The notes below the pieces were generated by a model that did no database searches, was not told the DNA's origin, and saw only the letters and a program-made list of their open reading frames with translations. The translations under genes and the position numbers were made by a program. From Actinomadura physcomitrii (lineage in GTDB: Bacteria; Actinomycetota; Actinomycetes; Streptosporangiales; Streptosporangiaceae): a stretch of DNA of 64,000 nucleotides. Location: assembly GCF_008923205.2 (NCBI RefSeq), contig NZ_WBMS02000020.1, forward strand, positions 94,620 through 158,619. The letters are read 5' to 3'. Numbering within the stretch: the first letter of the stretch is position 1; each line of letters opens with the position of its first letter. Positions 16,940 to 25,163 of the stretch are shown here, in pieces.

Positions 16940-19900
16940 TCAGCGCAGGACGGTGACCACGACGGCGCCGCGGCCGATGTCGAACCGGCGACGTACAGCC
17001 GAAGCCGCCGCATCGCCGCCGTCGAAAGTGATCGCGCGCGCCAGGACGTCGCGGGCGATCGCCTCGCCGTGCGCGGAGAGCATCGCGCCGATCTCGCCGT
17101 CGGCGTCGGCCACGGGGGCGATGTCGACGGCGATCCGGTCGGCGAGATCGAAGCCCTCCCGCTTCCGCAGGTCGTTGATCAGCCGGACGAGCTCCCTGGC
17201 GAGTCCTTCGAGGTGCAGATCGCGGTCGATGTCCAGGTCCAGGGCCACGGCGTACGGGCCGTCGGTGGAGATCTGCCAGCCGCGCACCGGCCGCTCGACG
17301 ATCCGGACGTGCCCGGCGCTCAGCGCGACGGCCTCTCCGTCCGGCTCCACGGTGAAGTGCCCCCGTGCTTCGAGTTCGGCCAGGGCCTTCTCCGCGTCGG
17401 CGCCCGCGATGGCGGCGGCGACGGCCTTGGTGCGGCTCCCGAAGTCCCGGCCGAGCGCGCGGAAGTCGGGGTGGAGGGTCCGGGTCATGGCGGCGCCGAT
17501 GCCGAGCTCGACCGATTTGACGTTGAGCTCGGAGGCGATCACCTGGCGCACCTCGGGCAGCAGCCGCCGCGCGTCCGCGGGCAGGGCGACCTGGACGCGG
17601 CGCGCCGGACGGCGTACCGGGACGCCGGCCGTCGCGCGAGCGTCGCGCCCCAGCGTGACGAGCCGGCGGGCGACCGCCATGGCCTCGCACAGGTCCGGGT
17701 CCCGGGCGCTCTCGTCCGGCACCGGATAGCCGGTCAGGTGCACCGAGTCCGGTGCGCTCGCGCCGACCGAGCGGACCAGGTTCTCATGGAGCTCGTCGGC
17801 GAGGAACGGCATCATCGGGGCGATGAGGCGGGCCAGGGTCGTCAGGCAGGAGTACAGGGTGGCGAACGCCGCGCCCGCGTCCTCGCCGTCCTCGCCCCAG
17901 AAGCGGCTCCTGCTGCAGCGCACGTACCAGTTCGACAGGTCGTCGACGAAGGCGGCGAGCTCGCGGCCGGCACCCGCCGCGTCGAAGTCCGTGAGCGCCG
18001 CGTCGGTCCGCTCGGTCGCCTCGTCGAGCCGCGCGAGGATCCAGCGGTCGAGGACCCGCCGCCGCGCGATCGGAGGGACGCCCGGTCGCGGCGTCCATCC
18101 GGCGTGGCCGGCGTAGGTGACGAAAAAGTAGTAGGTGTTCCAGATGGTGAGGATCGTCTTTCGGGTGATCTCCCGGAGCCGCTCGGCGGAGACCGGCCGC
18201 GGCTGCCAGGGACGGCCGTCGGCGGCGAGCAGCCAGCGCAGCGCGTCGGCGCCGTACTCGTCGATGAGCTCCTGCGGGTCGCGCCCGCCCGCCGCGCCCG
18301 GGGACGTCCCGCGGCCGTCCGCGCCGGAGACGGGTCCGAGGCAGAGCGCGCGGCGGAATCCGGCGTGCCCGAACAGCGAGGTGCCCACCGCCTGCAGGGC
18401 GTAGAACCAGCCGCGGGTCTGACCGATCGGCGCGCACACCAGATCCGCGGGCGACCGGGCAGCGGACGGGTCCTCGCCGCCGGCCGCGTGCGGGTGGCCG
18501 AACCGCGCGAACGGCATCGCACCGGAGTCGTACCAGGCGTCGGCGACCTCGGGGACCCGGCGCCGCACGCCGCCCGGACACCGGTCACAGGGGACCGTCA
18601 CCTCGTCGACATGGGGCCGGTGCGGATCGAGCCCGGTGAGGTCCCTTCCCGAGAGCCCGGCCAGTTCGGCGAGCGATCCGACGGCGATCACGTGGTCGCA
18701 GGCGTCGCAGCGCCAGAACGGCAGCGGGGTCCCCCAGTAGCGCTCACGCGACAGCGCCCAGTCGGCATTGCCGGCCAGCCATTCACCGTACTGGCCGTCG
18801 CGCACGTGCGGCGGCCGCCAGTCGATCCCGGCGTTGCCCTCGAGCATCCGGTCCCTGATGCGGGTGGTCGCGATGTACCAGGACGGCGTGGCGTAGTACA
18901 GCAGCGGAGTGGCGCACCAGCAGCAGAACGGATACGTGTGGCGGTGGGTGCCCGCGTGCAGGAGCACGCCGGCGTCCCGGAGGTCCTCGATGATGCGCTC
19001 GTCGGTGTCCCGGACGTACATGCCGGCGTAGGGACCGGCCCTGTCGTCGAACCGGCCGTCGGGCCGTACGGGTCTGACCACCGGGACACCGTGCTCGCGG
19101 GCGACCCGCATGTCGTCCTCGCCGAAGGCCGCGCCCGTGTGGACGACACCCGTCCCCTCGTCCACCTTGACGAAGTCCGCAGTCACGACGAAGCGCCAGG
19201 AGGCGGGGTCGCCGTCCGGATCGTCGGCGGACCCGGGGCCGACGAAGTCGAAGGGAGCCCTGTAGCGGGCTCCGGTGATGTCGCCGACGGGCACGTCCCG
19301 CAGCACCCGGGCTTCCTCGCCGAGGACCGTCTCGACCCGCTCCGCGGCCATGACGACAGGTCGGTCACCGGCCCGCCCGCCGGCCGCCAGCACGTATCGG
19401 ATGTGCTCTCCGACCACGGCGAGCGTGGCGGGCACGAGCGTCCATGGCATGGTCGTCCAGACGAGCAGGTCGGCTCCCTCGTTCGCCAGGGGGCCGTCCA
19501 GCAGCGGGAAGCGGACGTAGACGCTCGGGTCGTCGGTCTCCGCGTATCCCTGGGCCGCCTCGTGGTCGGACAGCACGGTGCCGCACCGGGGGCAGTACGG
19601 AGCGACTCGGTCCTCGCGGTAGATCAGGCCTTCCTCGAACAGGGTCTTCAGCGACCACCAGACGCTCTCGACGTACTCGGCGGACATCGTGGAGTAGGGC
19701 CGCTCGACGCCGGCCCAGGACCCCATCCGCCGGGTGAGCCGGTCGAACTCGGCGATGGAGCGGGTGACGGTGGCACGGCACTGCGCGTTGAATCGAGCGA
19801 CACCGGACGCTTCGATCCGGCTCTTCCGGTCGATGCCGAGTCGTTGCTCGACCTCGGCCTCTATGCCGAGCCCATGGCATCCATGGCCCGTGGCGCGAAG

Positions 19901-20140
19901 GACGCGCGCACCCTTCATCATTCGGTGGCGCGGGAAGATGTCCCCGAACACCTGCGCCTGGACGTGCTGGAGACCGGGGCTCCCGCCGACGGTGGGGGGT
20001 CCGTCGTAGGACGTGAACGGCGGGCCGTCCGCAGTGCGCTCGATCGCCCGCCGGACCACCTGCCGGGCCCGCCAGCGTTCGAGCACGCGCTCCTCGATGG
20101 CGGGAAGGTCGGGCTGCCGCTCGACCGCTTCAAAGGGCAC
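16940..20140 (-). CDS. Isoleucyl-tRNA-synthetase paralog lacking HIGH and KMSKS motifs
   Basis: A 1066-residue full-length IleRS homolog: Rossmann halves, CP1 editing insert, zinc motifs (CPRCGTVL), anticodon-binding domain (WYVRCSRSRFW) and C-terminal extension are all in one open frame. The two catalytic signatures are gone: HxGH reads HVQA (residues 59-62) and KMSKS reads GTSPG (about 612-616), with no length change. The neighbouring Asp of WDxHG and the Glu/Asp of EGxDQ are also replaced. Editing-site elements WTTMPWT and GEDD remain. It probably cannot make aminoacyl-adenylate. GTG 20140 with GGAGG five bases away is the chosen start; GTG 20170 is possible. The gene overlaps the MarR gene by 11 bases. 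Confidence 0.85.
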   Translation of the reverse strand: MPFEAVERQPDLPAIEERVLERWRARQVVRRAIERTADGPPFTSYDGPPTVGGSPGLQHVQAQVFGDIFPRHRMMKGARVLRATGHGCHGLGIEAEVEQRLGIDRKSRIEASGVARFNAQCRATVTRSIAEFDRLTRRMGSWAGVERPYSTMSAEYVESVWWSLKTLFEEGLIYREDRVAPYCPRCGTVLSDHEAAQGYAETDDPSVYVRFPLLDGPLANEGADLLVWTTMPWTLVPATLAVVGEHIRYVLAAGGRAGDRPVVMAAERVETVLGEEARVLRDVPVGDITGARYRAPFDFVGPGSADDPDGDPASWRFVVTADFVKVDEGTGVVHTGAAFGEDDMRVAREHGVPVVRPVRPDGRFDDRAGPYAGMYVRDTDERIIEDLRDAGVLLHAGTHRHTYPFCCWCATPLLYYATPSWYIATTRIRDRMLEGNAGIDWRPPHVRDGQYGEWLAGNADWALSRERYWGTPLPFWRCDACDHVIAVGSLAELAGLSGRDLTGLDPHRPHVDEVTVPCDRCPGGVRRRVPEVADAWYDSGAMPFARFGHPHAAGGEDPSAARSPADLVCAPIGQTRGWFYALQAVGTSLFGHAGFRRALCLGPVSGADGRGTSPGAAGGRDPQELIDEYGADALRWLLAADGRPWQPRPVSAERLREITRKTILTIWNTYYFFVTYAGHAGWTPRPGVPPIARRRVLDRWILARLDEATERTDAALTDFDAAGAGRELAAFVDDLSNWYVRCSRSRFWGEDGEDAGAAFATLYSCLTTLARLIAPMMPFLADELHENLVRSVGASAPDSVHLTGYPVPDESARDPDLCEAMAVARRLVTLGRDARATAGVPVRRPARRVQVALPADARRLLPEVRQVIASELNVKSVELGIGAAMTRTLHPDFRALGRDFGSRTKAVAAAIAGADAEKALAELEARGHFTVEPDGEAVALSAGHVRIVERPVRGWQISTDGPYAVALDLDIDRDLHLEGLARELVRLINDLRKREGFDLADRIAVDIAPVADADGEIGAMLSAHGEAIARDVLARAITFDGGDAAASAVRRRFDIGRGAVVVTVLR

Positions 20141-20612
20141 ATCGACCTCCAAGGACACGTTCGACCGCACCGCTGATCGACGTCATCGCCTCGACGACCC
20201 GCCGCCGGTCGCTCTCCGGGAACGCGCTCAGCCGGACCCGCAGCGCCTCCGCCATCCGGTCCTCGATGACCTCGCAGGCGGCCCGGCCGCGCCGGGTCAG
20301 CCGAACCGTCTGGAAGCGACGGTTCTCGGGCGACCTGTCTCTGGTGATCAGTCGGTCGGCCTGGAACCGGGCCAGGACGCGGCTGAGGTAACCGGGATCG
20401 ATGCCGATCCGCCGGCGCAGCTCCATCACCTCGGTGACGTCCCGCTGCGCCAGCTCGGCGATCACCCAGCCCTCGGTCACGGAGTACGGGGTGTCCTCCC
20501 AGCTGAGCCGCAGGCTGTCCACCAGAAACCGGTACATCCTGCCGAGCGCCCGCGCATCGCCGACGAGATCGCCGTCACGCGACCGCACGGCGGGTTCCTG
20601 CGCGATATTCAT
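20130..20612 (-). CDS. MarR-family transcriptional regulator
   Basis: A 160-residue winged-helix MarR protein: helices around residues 20-55, recognition region GIDPGYLSRVLARF near 75-90, and the wing SPENRRFQTVRLTRRGR near 100-116. The ATG at 20612 is used; an alternative TTG at 20624 would overlap the LysR stop as TTGA. It ends inside the start of the IleRS-like gene, so the two are coupled and the regulator probably controls the array. A 13-base inverted repeat overlaps its own start (20612-20624). Confidence 0.84.
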   Translation of the reverse strand: MNIAQEPAVRSRDGDLVGDARALGRMYRFLVDSLRLSWEDTPYSVTEGWVIAELAQRDVTEVMELRRRIGIDPGYLSRVLARFQADRLITRDRSPENRRFQTVRLTRRGRAACEVIEDRMAEALRVRLSAFPESDRRRVVEAMTSISGAVERVLGGRCAL

Positions 20613-20624
20613 TGACCCAGTCAA
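20612..20624. promoter_or_regulatory. Inverted repeat at the MarR start, possible auto-operator
   Basis: TTGACCCAGTCAA is an inverted repeat with five-base arms (TTGAC/GTCAA) around a three-base centre. It sits exactly on the MarR start codon and the LysR stop, a place where a bound repressor could block transcription of the MarR/synthetase-like genes. Short arms make chance occurrence possible. Confidence 0.3.
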
Positions 20625-21610
20625 ACATATTCGTCTCCTCTTGTCTCCAGCCGATGGCCCATGCGCACCGCATGCCGCTCGGGCCCCGCGACGGGCCGGC
20701 AGTGCGGTCCCAGCCCGGCGGCGACCCGGCGGAGATGCTCGATCATGATCGACGAGGACGGCAGCCGGTACTCGCCGGCCGGCGTGGCCGCCGCCACCGT
20801 CCGGGTCAGGGACGGCTCGCTCAGCGGGCGCACCACCAGCCCGGACGGGGTCGCCGGCAGCGTGAGCGACGGGGCGAGGGCGACGCCCAGCCCCGCCGCG
20901 ACGAGACCGCGCACCGTCATCTGGTCGTCGGTGCGGAAGGCGATCCGCGGCTCGAAACCCGCCTTCCGGCAGGCGCGCGGAAGGACGTCGATGGTCGAGC
21001 CGTGGTGCACGCCCTGGATCCAGCGGTCGTCGGCGAGGTCGGTCAGCCGGAGCCGATCGCGGTCCGCGAGCCGGTGCCCGAGCGGAAGCGCGACGTGCAG
21101 GGGATCCACGAGAAGCGGGCTGAGCTCCACGTTGGCCGGAACCTCCAGCGGCACCACGGGGAACTCGTAGACCAGGGCGAGGTCGAGCTCGTACATCGCG
21201 ACCGCGGCCATCGCCTCGTCCCTGTCGATTTCCGTCAGGTCGACCTCCACATCGGGGAAACGCTGCTGGAAGGCGCTCACCGCCCGGGGCATCAGCGTGG
21301 CGTTCGCCGTGGTGAACGACCCGAGCCGCAGCCGGCCGCCGGTACCGTGCGCGACGGCGGCCAACGACGTCTCGGCCGCGCGCAGCTCAGCGAGGACCGC
21401 CTCGGCGTGCCGCACCAGCACCCGTCCCGCCTCGGTCAGCCGCGCGCCCCGGGCATGCCGCACGAGCAGTTGCGCCCCCGCTTCCCGTTCGAGCACGGCG
21501 ATCTGCTGGGAAACGGCCGAAATGGTGAAGGAGAGGGCCTCCGCGGCGCGGGTCAAAGAGCCATGCCGCGCCACCTCCCGGAGCACGCGCAGCCGCGTCA
21601 CGTCGAGCAT
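20621..21610 (-). CDS. LysR-family transcriptional regulator
   Basis: A 329-residue LysR-type regulator. The N-terminal helix-turn-helix is at residues 1-60 (VLREVARHGSLTRAAEALSF, then QIAVLEREAGAQLL) and the ligand-binding domain follows. The ATG at 21610 has no strong ribosome site. It lies 52 bases downstream of the MDR reductase, on the same strand, and its stop overlaps the possible TTG start of the MarR gene. The arrangement of two different regulators inside one transcription unit is unusual for this family, which is normally divergent from its targets. Confidence 0.9.
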   Translation of the reverse strand: MLDVTRLRVLREVARHGSLTRAAEALSFTISAVSQQIAVLEREAGAQLLVRHARGARLTEAGRVLVRHAEAVLAELRAAETSLAAVAHGTGGRLRLGSFTTANATLMPRAVSAFQQRFPDVEVDLTEIDRDEAMAAVAMYELDLALVYEFPVVPLEVPANVELSPLLVDPLHVALPLGHRLADRDRLRLTDLADDRWIQGVHHGSTIDVLPRACRKAGFEPRIAFRTDDQMTVRGLVAAGLGVALAPSLTLPATPSGLVVRPLSEPSLTRTVAAATPAGEYRLPSSSIMIEHLRRVAAGLGPHCRPVAGPERHAVRMGHRLETRGDEYV

Positions 21611-21662
21611 GGCGCAATGCTAGGTCCGGGGTTCGGGAGAGGACTCTCGGAAACTCGGTCCA

Positions 21663-22610
21663 TCAGCTCTGCTTTTCCTTCGTCACCAGGAGCACCGCTT
21701 TGCCCGCCAGACGCCGGTCGCGCAATCGGCACAGAACCGCCCGGGCGTCCCGCCAATCGCTCGTGGCCGCGATGTCCACCACCAGCTCGTTCGTGGCGGC
21801 CAGCCCGGCAAGATAGGCCAGGTCGGCCGCGGTACGGGGGCCGTCCAGGTCGTTCAGCACATAGAAGCCGCGCAGAGACGCCTCCTTCGGATAGAAGTCG
21901 CTCACCGAGAACGCCGTCGAAGCGCGCGAGGAATTGCCGAACGACACCACGGTGCCGCGTGGCGCGACCAGGCGGAGCGCCTCCCGCAGGGATTCGCCGC
22001 CGCCGGTCTCCAGGACGAGGTCGAATTCCGCTTCCAACCCCTCGACGCCGACGACGACCTCCGCGGCGCCGAGCGCGGCGAGCCCGTCGCCGCGGTCGGG
22101 CCGGCCGACCACCGCCGTCACCTCGGCCTTGCACCGGCGCGCCAGTTGGACGGCGAACCGCCCGACCCCGCCTGCCGCGCCCGTCACCAGGACGCCGGCC
22201 CCAGCGAGGTCACCGTGCATGCGCAACGTCCGCAGCGCGGTCAGCCCGGCGGTCGGCAGCGCCGCCGCCCGCTCGAGGGAGAGCCCGTCCGGGACGACGG
22301 CGAGCCGGGCCGCCGGGACCGCGACCCGCTCGGCCCAGCTCCCGCCGTCCGCGATGCCGAACACCCGCGTGCCCGGAGCCGGGAGGCCGGCGGCCGGTGC
22401 GTCGCCGGACGTCCCCTGATCCGCGACCACCCCCGCGAAGTCCCAGCCCGGCCGCCAGCCCGCGGCCGCCGCCGTCAGCCGGTGCAGTTCGCCCCGGTTG
22501 ACCGAGACGGCCCGCACGTCCACCAGCACCTCGCCGGCGCCGGCGGACGGCTCGGGCACCCGGACCGGCTCGACCAGGCCGCCGTCGCCCGTCGCGGACA
22601 GGGCTCTCAT
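21663..22610 (-). CDS. MDR-superfamily quinone-oxidoreductase-like protein
   Basis: A 315-residue zinc-free medium-chain reductase: WDFAGVVADQG near residue 60, nucleotide site TGAAGGVGRFAVQLA around 135-150, and a standard C-terminal strand. It is close to NADPH:quinone or enone reductases. ATG 22610 overlaps the cupin stop as ATGA, fixing the start; a longer frame to 22754 only shadows the cupin gene. It would reduce or oxidise the product of the neighbouring aminotransferase/cupin steps, if this is a pathway; the substrate is unknown. Confidence 0.88.
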   Translation of the reverse strand: MRALSATGDGGLVEPVRVPEPSAGAGEVLVDVRAVSVNRGELHRLTAAAAGWRPGWDFAGVVADQGTSGDAPAAGLPAPGTRVFGIADGGSWAERVAVPAARLAVVPDGLSLERAAALPTAGLTALRTLRMHGDLAGAGVLVTGAAGGVGRFAVQLARRCKAEVTAVVGRPDRGDGLAALGAAEVVVGVEGLEAEFDLVLETGGGESLREALRLVAPRGTVVSFGNSSRASTAFSVSDFYPKEASLRGFYVLNDLDGPRTAADLAYLAGLAATNELVVDIAATSDWRDARAVLCRLRDRRLAGKAVLLVTKEKQS

Positions 22611-23023
22611 GATCCGGCCGGCCAGCGCGGAGACGACTCGGGCGCCGGCTCCAGCCCCTCCCAGTCGCTCCGGACGGGGGAGAACGCCTCGACGACCACC
22701 GCACCGTCGGCACCTGCATGGACCTCGTGCGGCACGTCGGCGTGGATTCGCCACATGCCGCCAGGGCCGAGCTCGCCCGTCTCCGCACCGATGGTGAACC
22801 GCAGGGAGCCCGCCAGGCAGAGCCCGACCTGCTCGTTCGGGTGCCGATGAGCCGGCACCAGGCCGCCGGGCGGGATCTCCACGACCGCCAGCGTGATCAG
22901 CTCGCTCTCGATGACCCGGGCGACGACGTCCTGCCAGACGCGCAGGGGCCGGATCGAGCCGAGGTCATCCAGTGCGCTCGGCGTCGCGGACCTCGCCGGT
23001 GCCCGCCTGTGCGACTCGTTCAC
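22607..23023 (-). CDS. Cupin-domain protein
   Basis: A 138-residue single-cupin protein. Motif 1 is seen as PAHRHPNEQVGLCLAGS (two His and a Glu as metal ligands, about residues 58-75) and motif 2 around PGGMWRIHADVPHEVHAG with its His. The GTG at 23023 has GGAGG seven bases upstream and overlaps the aminotransferase stop as GTGA. Such small cupins are metal-dependent isomerases, dioxygenases or sensors. Coupled on both sides, it must act in the same process as the aminotransferase and the MDR enzyme. Confidence 0.85.
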   Translation of the reverse strand: MNESHRRAPARSATPSALDDLGSIRPLRVWQDVVARVIESELITLAVVEIPPGGLVPAHRHPNEQVGLCLAGSLRFTIGAETGELGPGGMWRIHADVPHEVHAGADGAVVVEAFSPVRSDWEGLEPAPESSPRWPAGS

Positions 23024-24033
23024 GTCTGCGCCTCCGTGCCGAAAACGGGAGTGGTCCACTCGTGGTGCCGGTCACCGCCGCGCCGGGCGATCGACGACAG
23101 TTCGCGCTGCAAAGCCAGCGTCGTCTCCCCCGGCCTCCCGTCGCCCACCCGCCGTCCGTCCACCTCGATGATCGGAGCGACCATGGCGGCCGTGCCGCAC
23201 AGCAGCGCCTCGTCGCAGGCGTACAGCTCCGAGCGGTGGACACGGCGCTGGACGACGGTGACGCCGAAGTCCTCGGCGAGCAGCTCGGCCACCTGGCGGC
23301 GGGTGATCCCCTCGAGGATGTCGTCGGTCGCCGCCGGCGTGGCCCACTCGTCCCCGCGGCGCACCAGGACGTTCGACGTCGTCGCTTCGGCCACATGGCC
23401 GTCGGTGGTCAGCAGCAGAGCCTCGTCGAACCCGCGCCGGATCGCCTCCGTCTTGGCCAGCGCGGGGCCGACATAGCTCCCGATCACCTTGGCGCGGTTG
23501 GGCACGGCGACATCCGTGCCGCGCCGCCAGGTGCTCACCATGCACCGGATGCCCCGCGGGTCGATGTAGTCGCTCGGCATGGGCGTGGCCGGGATGCACA
23601 GCCGGCTGCCCGAGTCGTGCATCCGGACGGCGAGCTGCTCGCCGGCCAGGAACAGCAGGGGGCGGACGTAGCTGTCCGCGCGGACGCCATTGCGGCGCAG
23701 CAGTTCACAAGTCACCGCCACCAGATCCGCGGGCGGATACGGCAGCTCGAGGCCGAGGATCCGCGCGGAACGCTCCAGCCGCTCGTAGTGCGCCGGCGCC
23801 TCCAGGAGAAAGAGGTCTCCCCGCTCGTGGTTCCACGTAGCCCGGATCCCCTCGAAGGTTCCGGTTCCGTACGAAACGACGTTCGCGAGAACACTCAGTC
23901 GCGCCGCATCCGCCGAAACATATTCGCCATCGACGAACACCAGTTCATAGGGCACGCCGAAAACGGCGCGATCCCGTGTTCCGATTTCTTCCTGTACACT
24001 CAATCCACTGACCTCACCTTCACCGAGGGCCAC
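23020..24033 (-). CDS. Class-IV (branched-chain-type) aminotransferase
   Basis: A 337-residue PLP enzyme of the IlvE/D-amino-acid aminotransferase/aminodeoxychorismate-lyase fold. It shows YGTGTFEGIRA near residues 55-65, the lysine block RAKVIGSYVGPALAK and the phosphate-loop segment EATTSNVLV. Starts are ambiguous: a GTG at 24033, or a TTG ten codons later with GAGG eight bases upstream. It heads a seven-gene same-strand array ending with the IleRS-like and membrane proteins. A branched-chain transaminase next to an isoleucyl-tRNA-synthetase paralog suggests chemistry around isoleucine or an analog; this is inference. Confidence 0.86.
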   Translation of the reverse strand: MALGEGEVSGLSVQEEIGTRDRAVFGVPYELVFVDGEYVSADAARLSVLANVVSYGTGTFEGIRATWNHERGDLFLLEAPAHYERLERSARILGLELPYPPADLVAVTCELLRRNGVRADSYVRPLLFLAGEQLAVRMHDSGSRLCIPATPMPSDYIDPRGIRCMVSTWRRGTDVAVPNRAKVIGSYVGPALAKTEAIRRGFDEALLLTTDGHVAEATTSNVLVRRGDEWATPAATDDILEGITRRQVAELLAEDFGVTVVQRRVHRSELYACDEALLCGTAAMVAPIIEVDGRRVGDGRPGETTLALQRELSSIARRGGDRHHEWTTPVFGTEAQT

Positions 24034-24339
24034 CTGTCAGCAGGTTAAGCCGGTCGCCGCGTTAAGCACAATCGAAGGCTTCTTAAGAAAGCCTTCAGCG
24101 ATCCTGTAGGCGATGCCATGACGCCCGCTCGGGCGCGGCATGAAAGTGCTATTTCGGCACCCACCCTCATAGGCACGCCGCCAGTCCTCGCTGGACACGC
24201 GGATCAGAGACGCTGAGAAGCCCAGCCGAATCGGTGGGTTGCCGGCGCCGGCCGAGCGGGCAGAATGGCCTTATCTTTTGAAAGTCCGGCGCATGCCGAT
24301 GCAAAGCGCCCTCGGCCCGGTGGCCAGGGAGCCGATCGG
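24034..24339. other. Intergenic region without a gene
   Basis: This 306-base gap separates the aminotransferase start from the end of the TetR gene. The part next to the aminotransferase is comparatively AT-rich (a run with CTTAAGAAAGCCTTC near 24081-24095, including a partial inverted repeat GGCTTCTTAAGAAAGCC) and is the expected promoter of the array. A hairpin CGCCCG-CT-CGGGCG lies near 24125-24140. No convincing coding sequence was seen. Confidence 0.5.
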
Positions 24340-25044
24340 TCAGGAGCCGGAACGGCGAACCGGTGCGGGTGCCGTTTCCCGAGTTCGGCTGTAGCCGGCG
24401 ATGAAGGCGTTGATGTCGTGGCCGACGACTTCGGTGAAGCCGAGTTCGCCGTACTCGCCGGCGGCCCAGTGCCGGGTGCCGGTCTCCAGGAGCGTCTGGG
24501 CGACGCGGGCCAGGTGCAGAACGTCGAGGCCGGCCGGGAGCTTGCCGTCGGCCTGGGCGCGTTGCAGCAGGCCGAGGAAGAGGAACCTGGTCGCGTGGTG
24601 CTCGTGGGGGCGGCGCTCGGCCAGGGCTCGCTGTTCCGCGCGATAGCCCTCCAGAGTGGTGTGGATCAGTAGTTCAGGAGGGTTGCGGCGCATGGTGCGC
24701 TCCAGCACCGCCAGCACCTGGACGATCACATCTGGAAGCTCGTAGGGGCCGGCGACCAGTTCGCGCCACTTGTTGCGGGCGTCTCTGGTGGACAGGAGAC
24801 CGGCCTCCAGGAGCGCGTCCTCCTTGCGGGAGAAGTAGAAGTAGAACAGCGCCTTGGAGACCCCGGCGGCCTGGCAGATGTCGGCGACCGTGGTGTCGGC
24901 GAACCCCTTGGTACGCCACAGCGCGATGGCCGCCTGCAGGAGCGCGTGCTTGGTCTCGCGTGAGCGCGCCTGCGCCAGGCTCGCCCTTCGCTGACTTTGG
25001 TCAGCATCCTTGTCCGCGCTCTTCTTCATCCGCTCCCCACTCAT
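24340..25044 (-). CDS. TetR-family transcriptional regulator
   Basis: A 234-residue TetR regulator with a charged N-terminal extension, then the DNA-binding domain (ALLQAAIALWRTKGFADTTV, recognition helix GVSKALFYFYFSRKEDAL, about residues 35-78) and a helical ligand domain. The ATG at 25044 is chosen over a TTG nine bases upstream. It is divergent from the DapB-like dehydrogenase, and a 20-base near-palindrome at 25080-25099 lies between the two, so it probably represses both. Confidence 0.9.
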   Translation of the reverse strand: MSGERMKKSADKDADQSQRRASLAQARSRETKHALLQAAIALWRTKGFADTTVADICQAAGVSKALFYFYFSRKEDALLEAGLLSTRDARNKWRELVAGPYELPDVIVQVLAVLERTMRRNPPELLIHTTLEGYRAEQRALAERRPHEHHATRFLFLGLLQRAQADGKLPAGLDVLHLARVAQTLLETGTRHWAAGEYGELGFTEVVGHDINAFIAGYSRTRETAPAPVRRSGS

Positions 25045-25079
25045 ACTCGGCAATGCTATCGATGCCCGGCACGAGAAAA

Positions 25080-25099
25080 ATGTTGACCACGGTCAACAT
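25080..25099. promoter_or_regulatory. Near-perfect palindrome between divergent genes, likely TetR operator
   Basis: ATGTTGACC-AC-GGTCAACAT has nine-base arms and a two-base centre. It lies 35 bases upstream of the TetR start and 64 bases upstream of the DapB-like gene. TTGACC inside each arm could also serve as a -35 element, which would let the regulator occlude both promoters. Confidence 0.65.
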
Positions 25100-25163
25100 C
25101 GCCGCCTAGGCTCGTCCGCGCCGGGGCTGACGGCCTCGGGTGATCCTTCGCCGGGGAGGCACC

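Noticed and set aside
16940..20140. Mupirocin-type resistance IleRS
   Set aside because: Resistance synthetases keep a functional HIGH/KMSKS active site; here both are gone.
24119..24147. Hairpin upstream of the aminotransferase as a riboswitch
   Set aside because: Only a short CGCCCG/CGGGCG stem without conserved aptamer features; not enough to claim a riboswitch or T-box.
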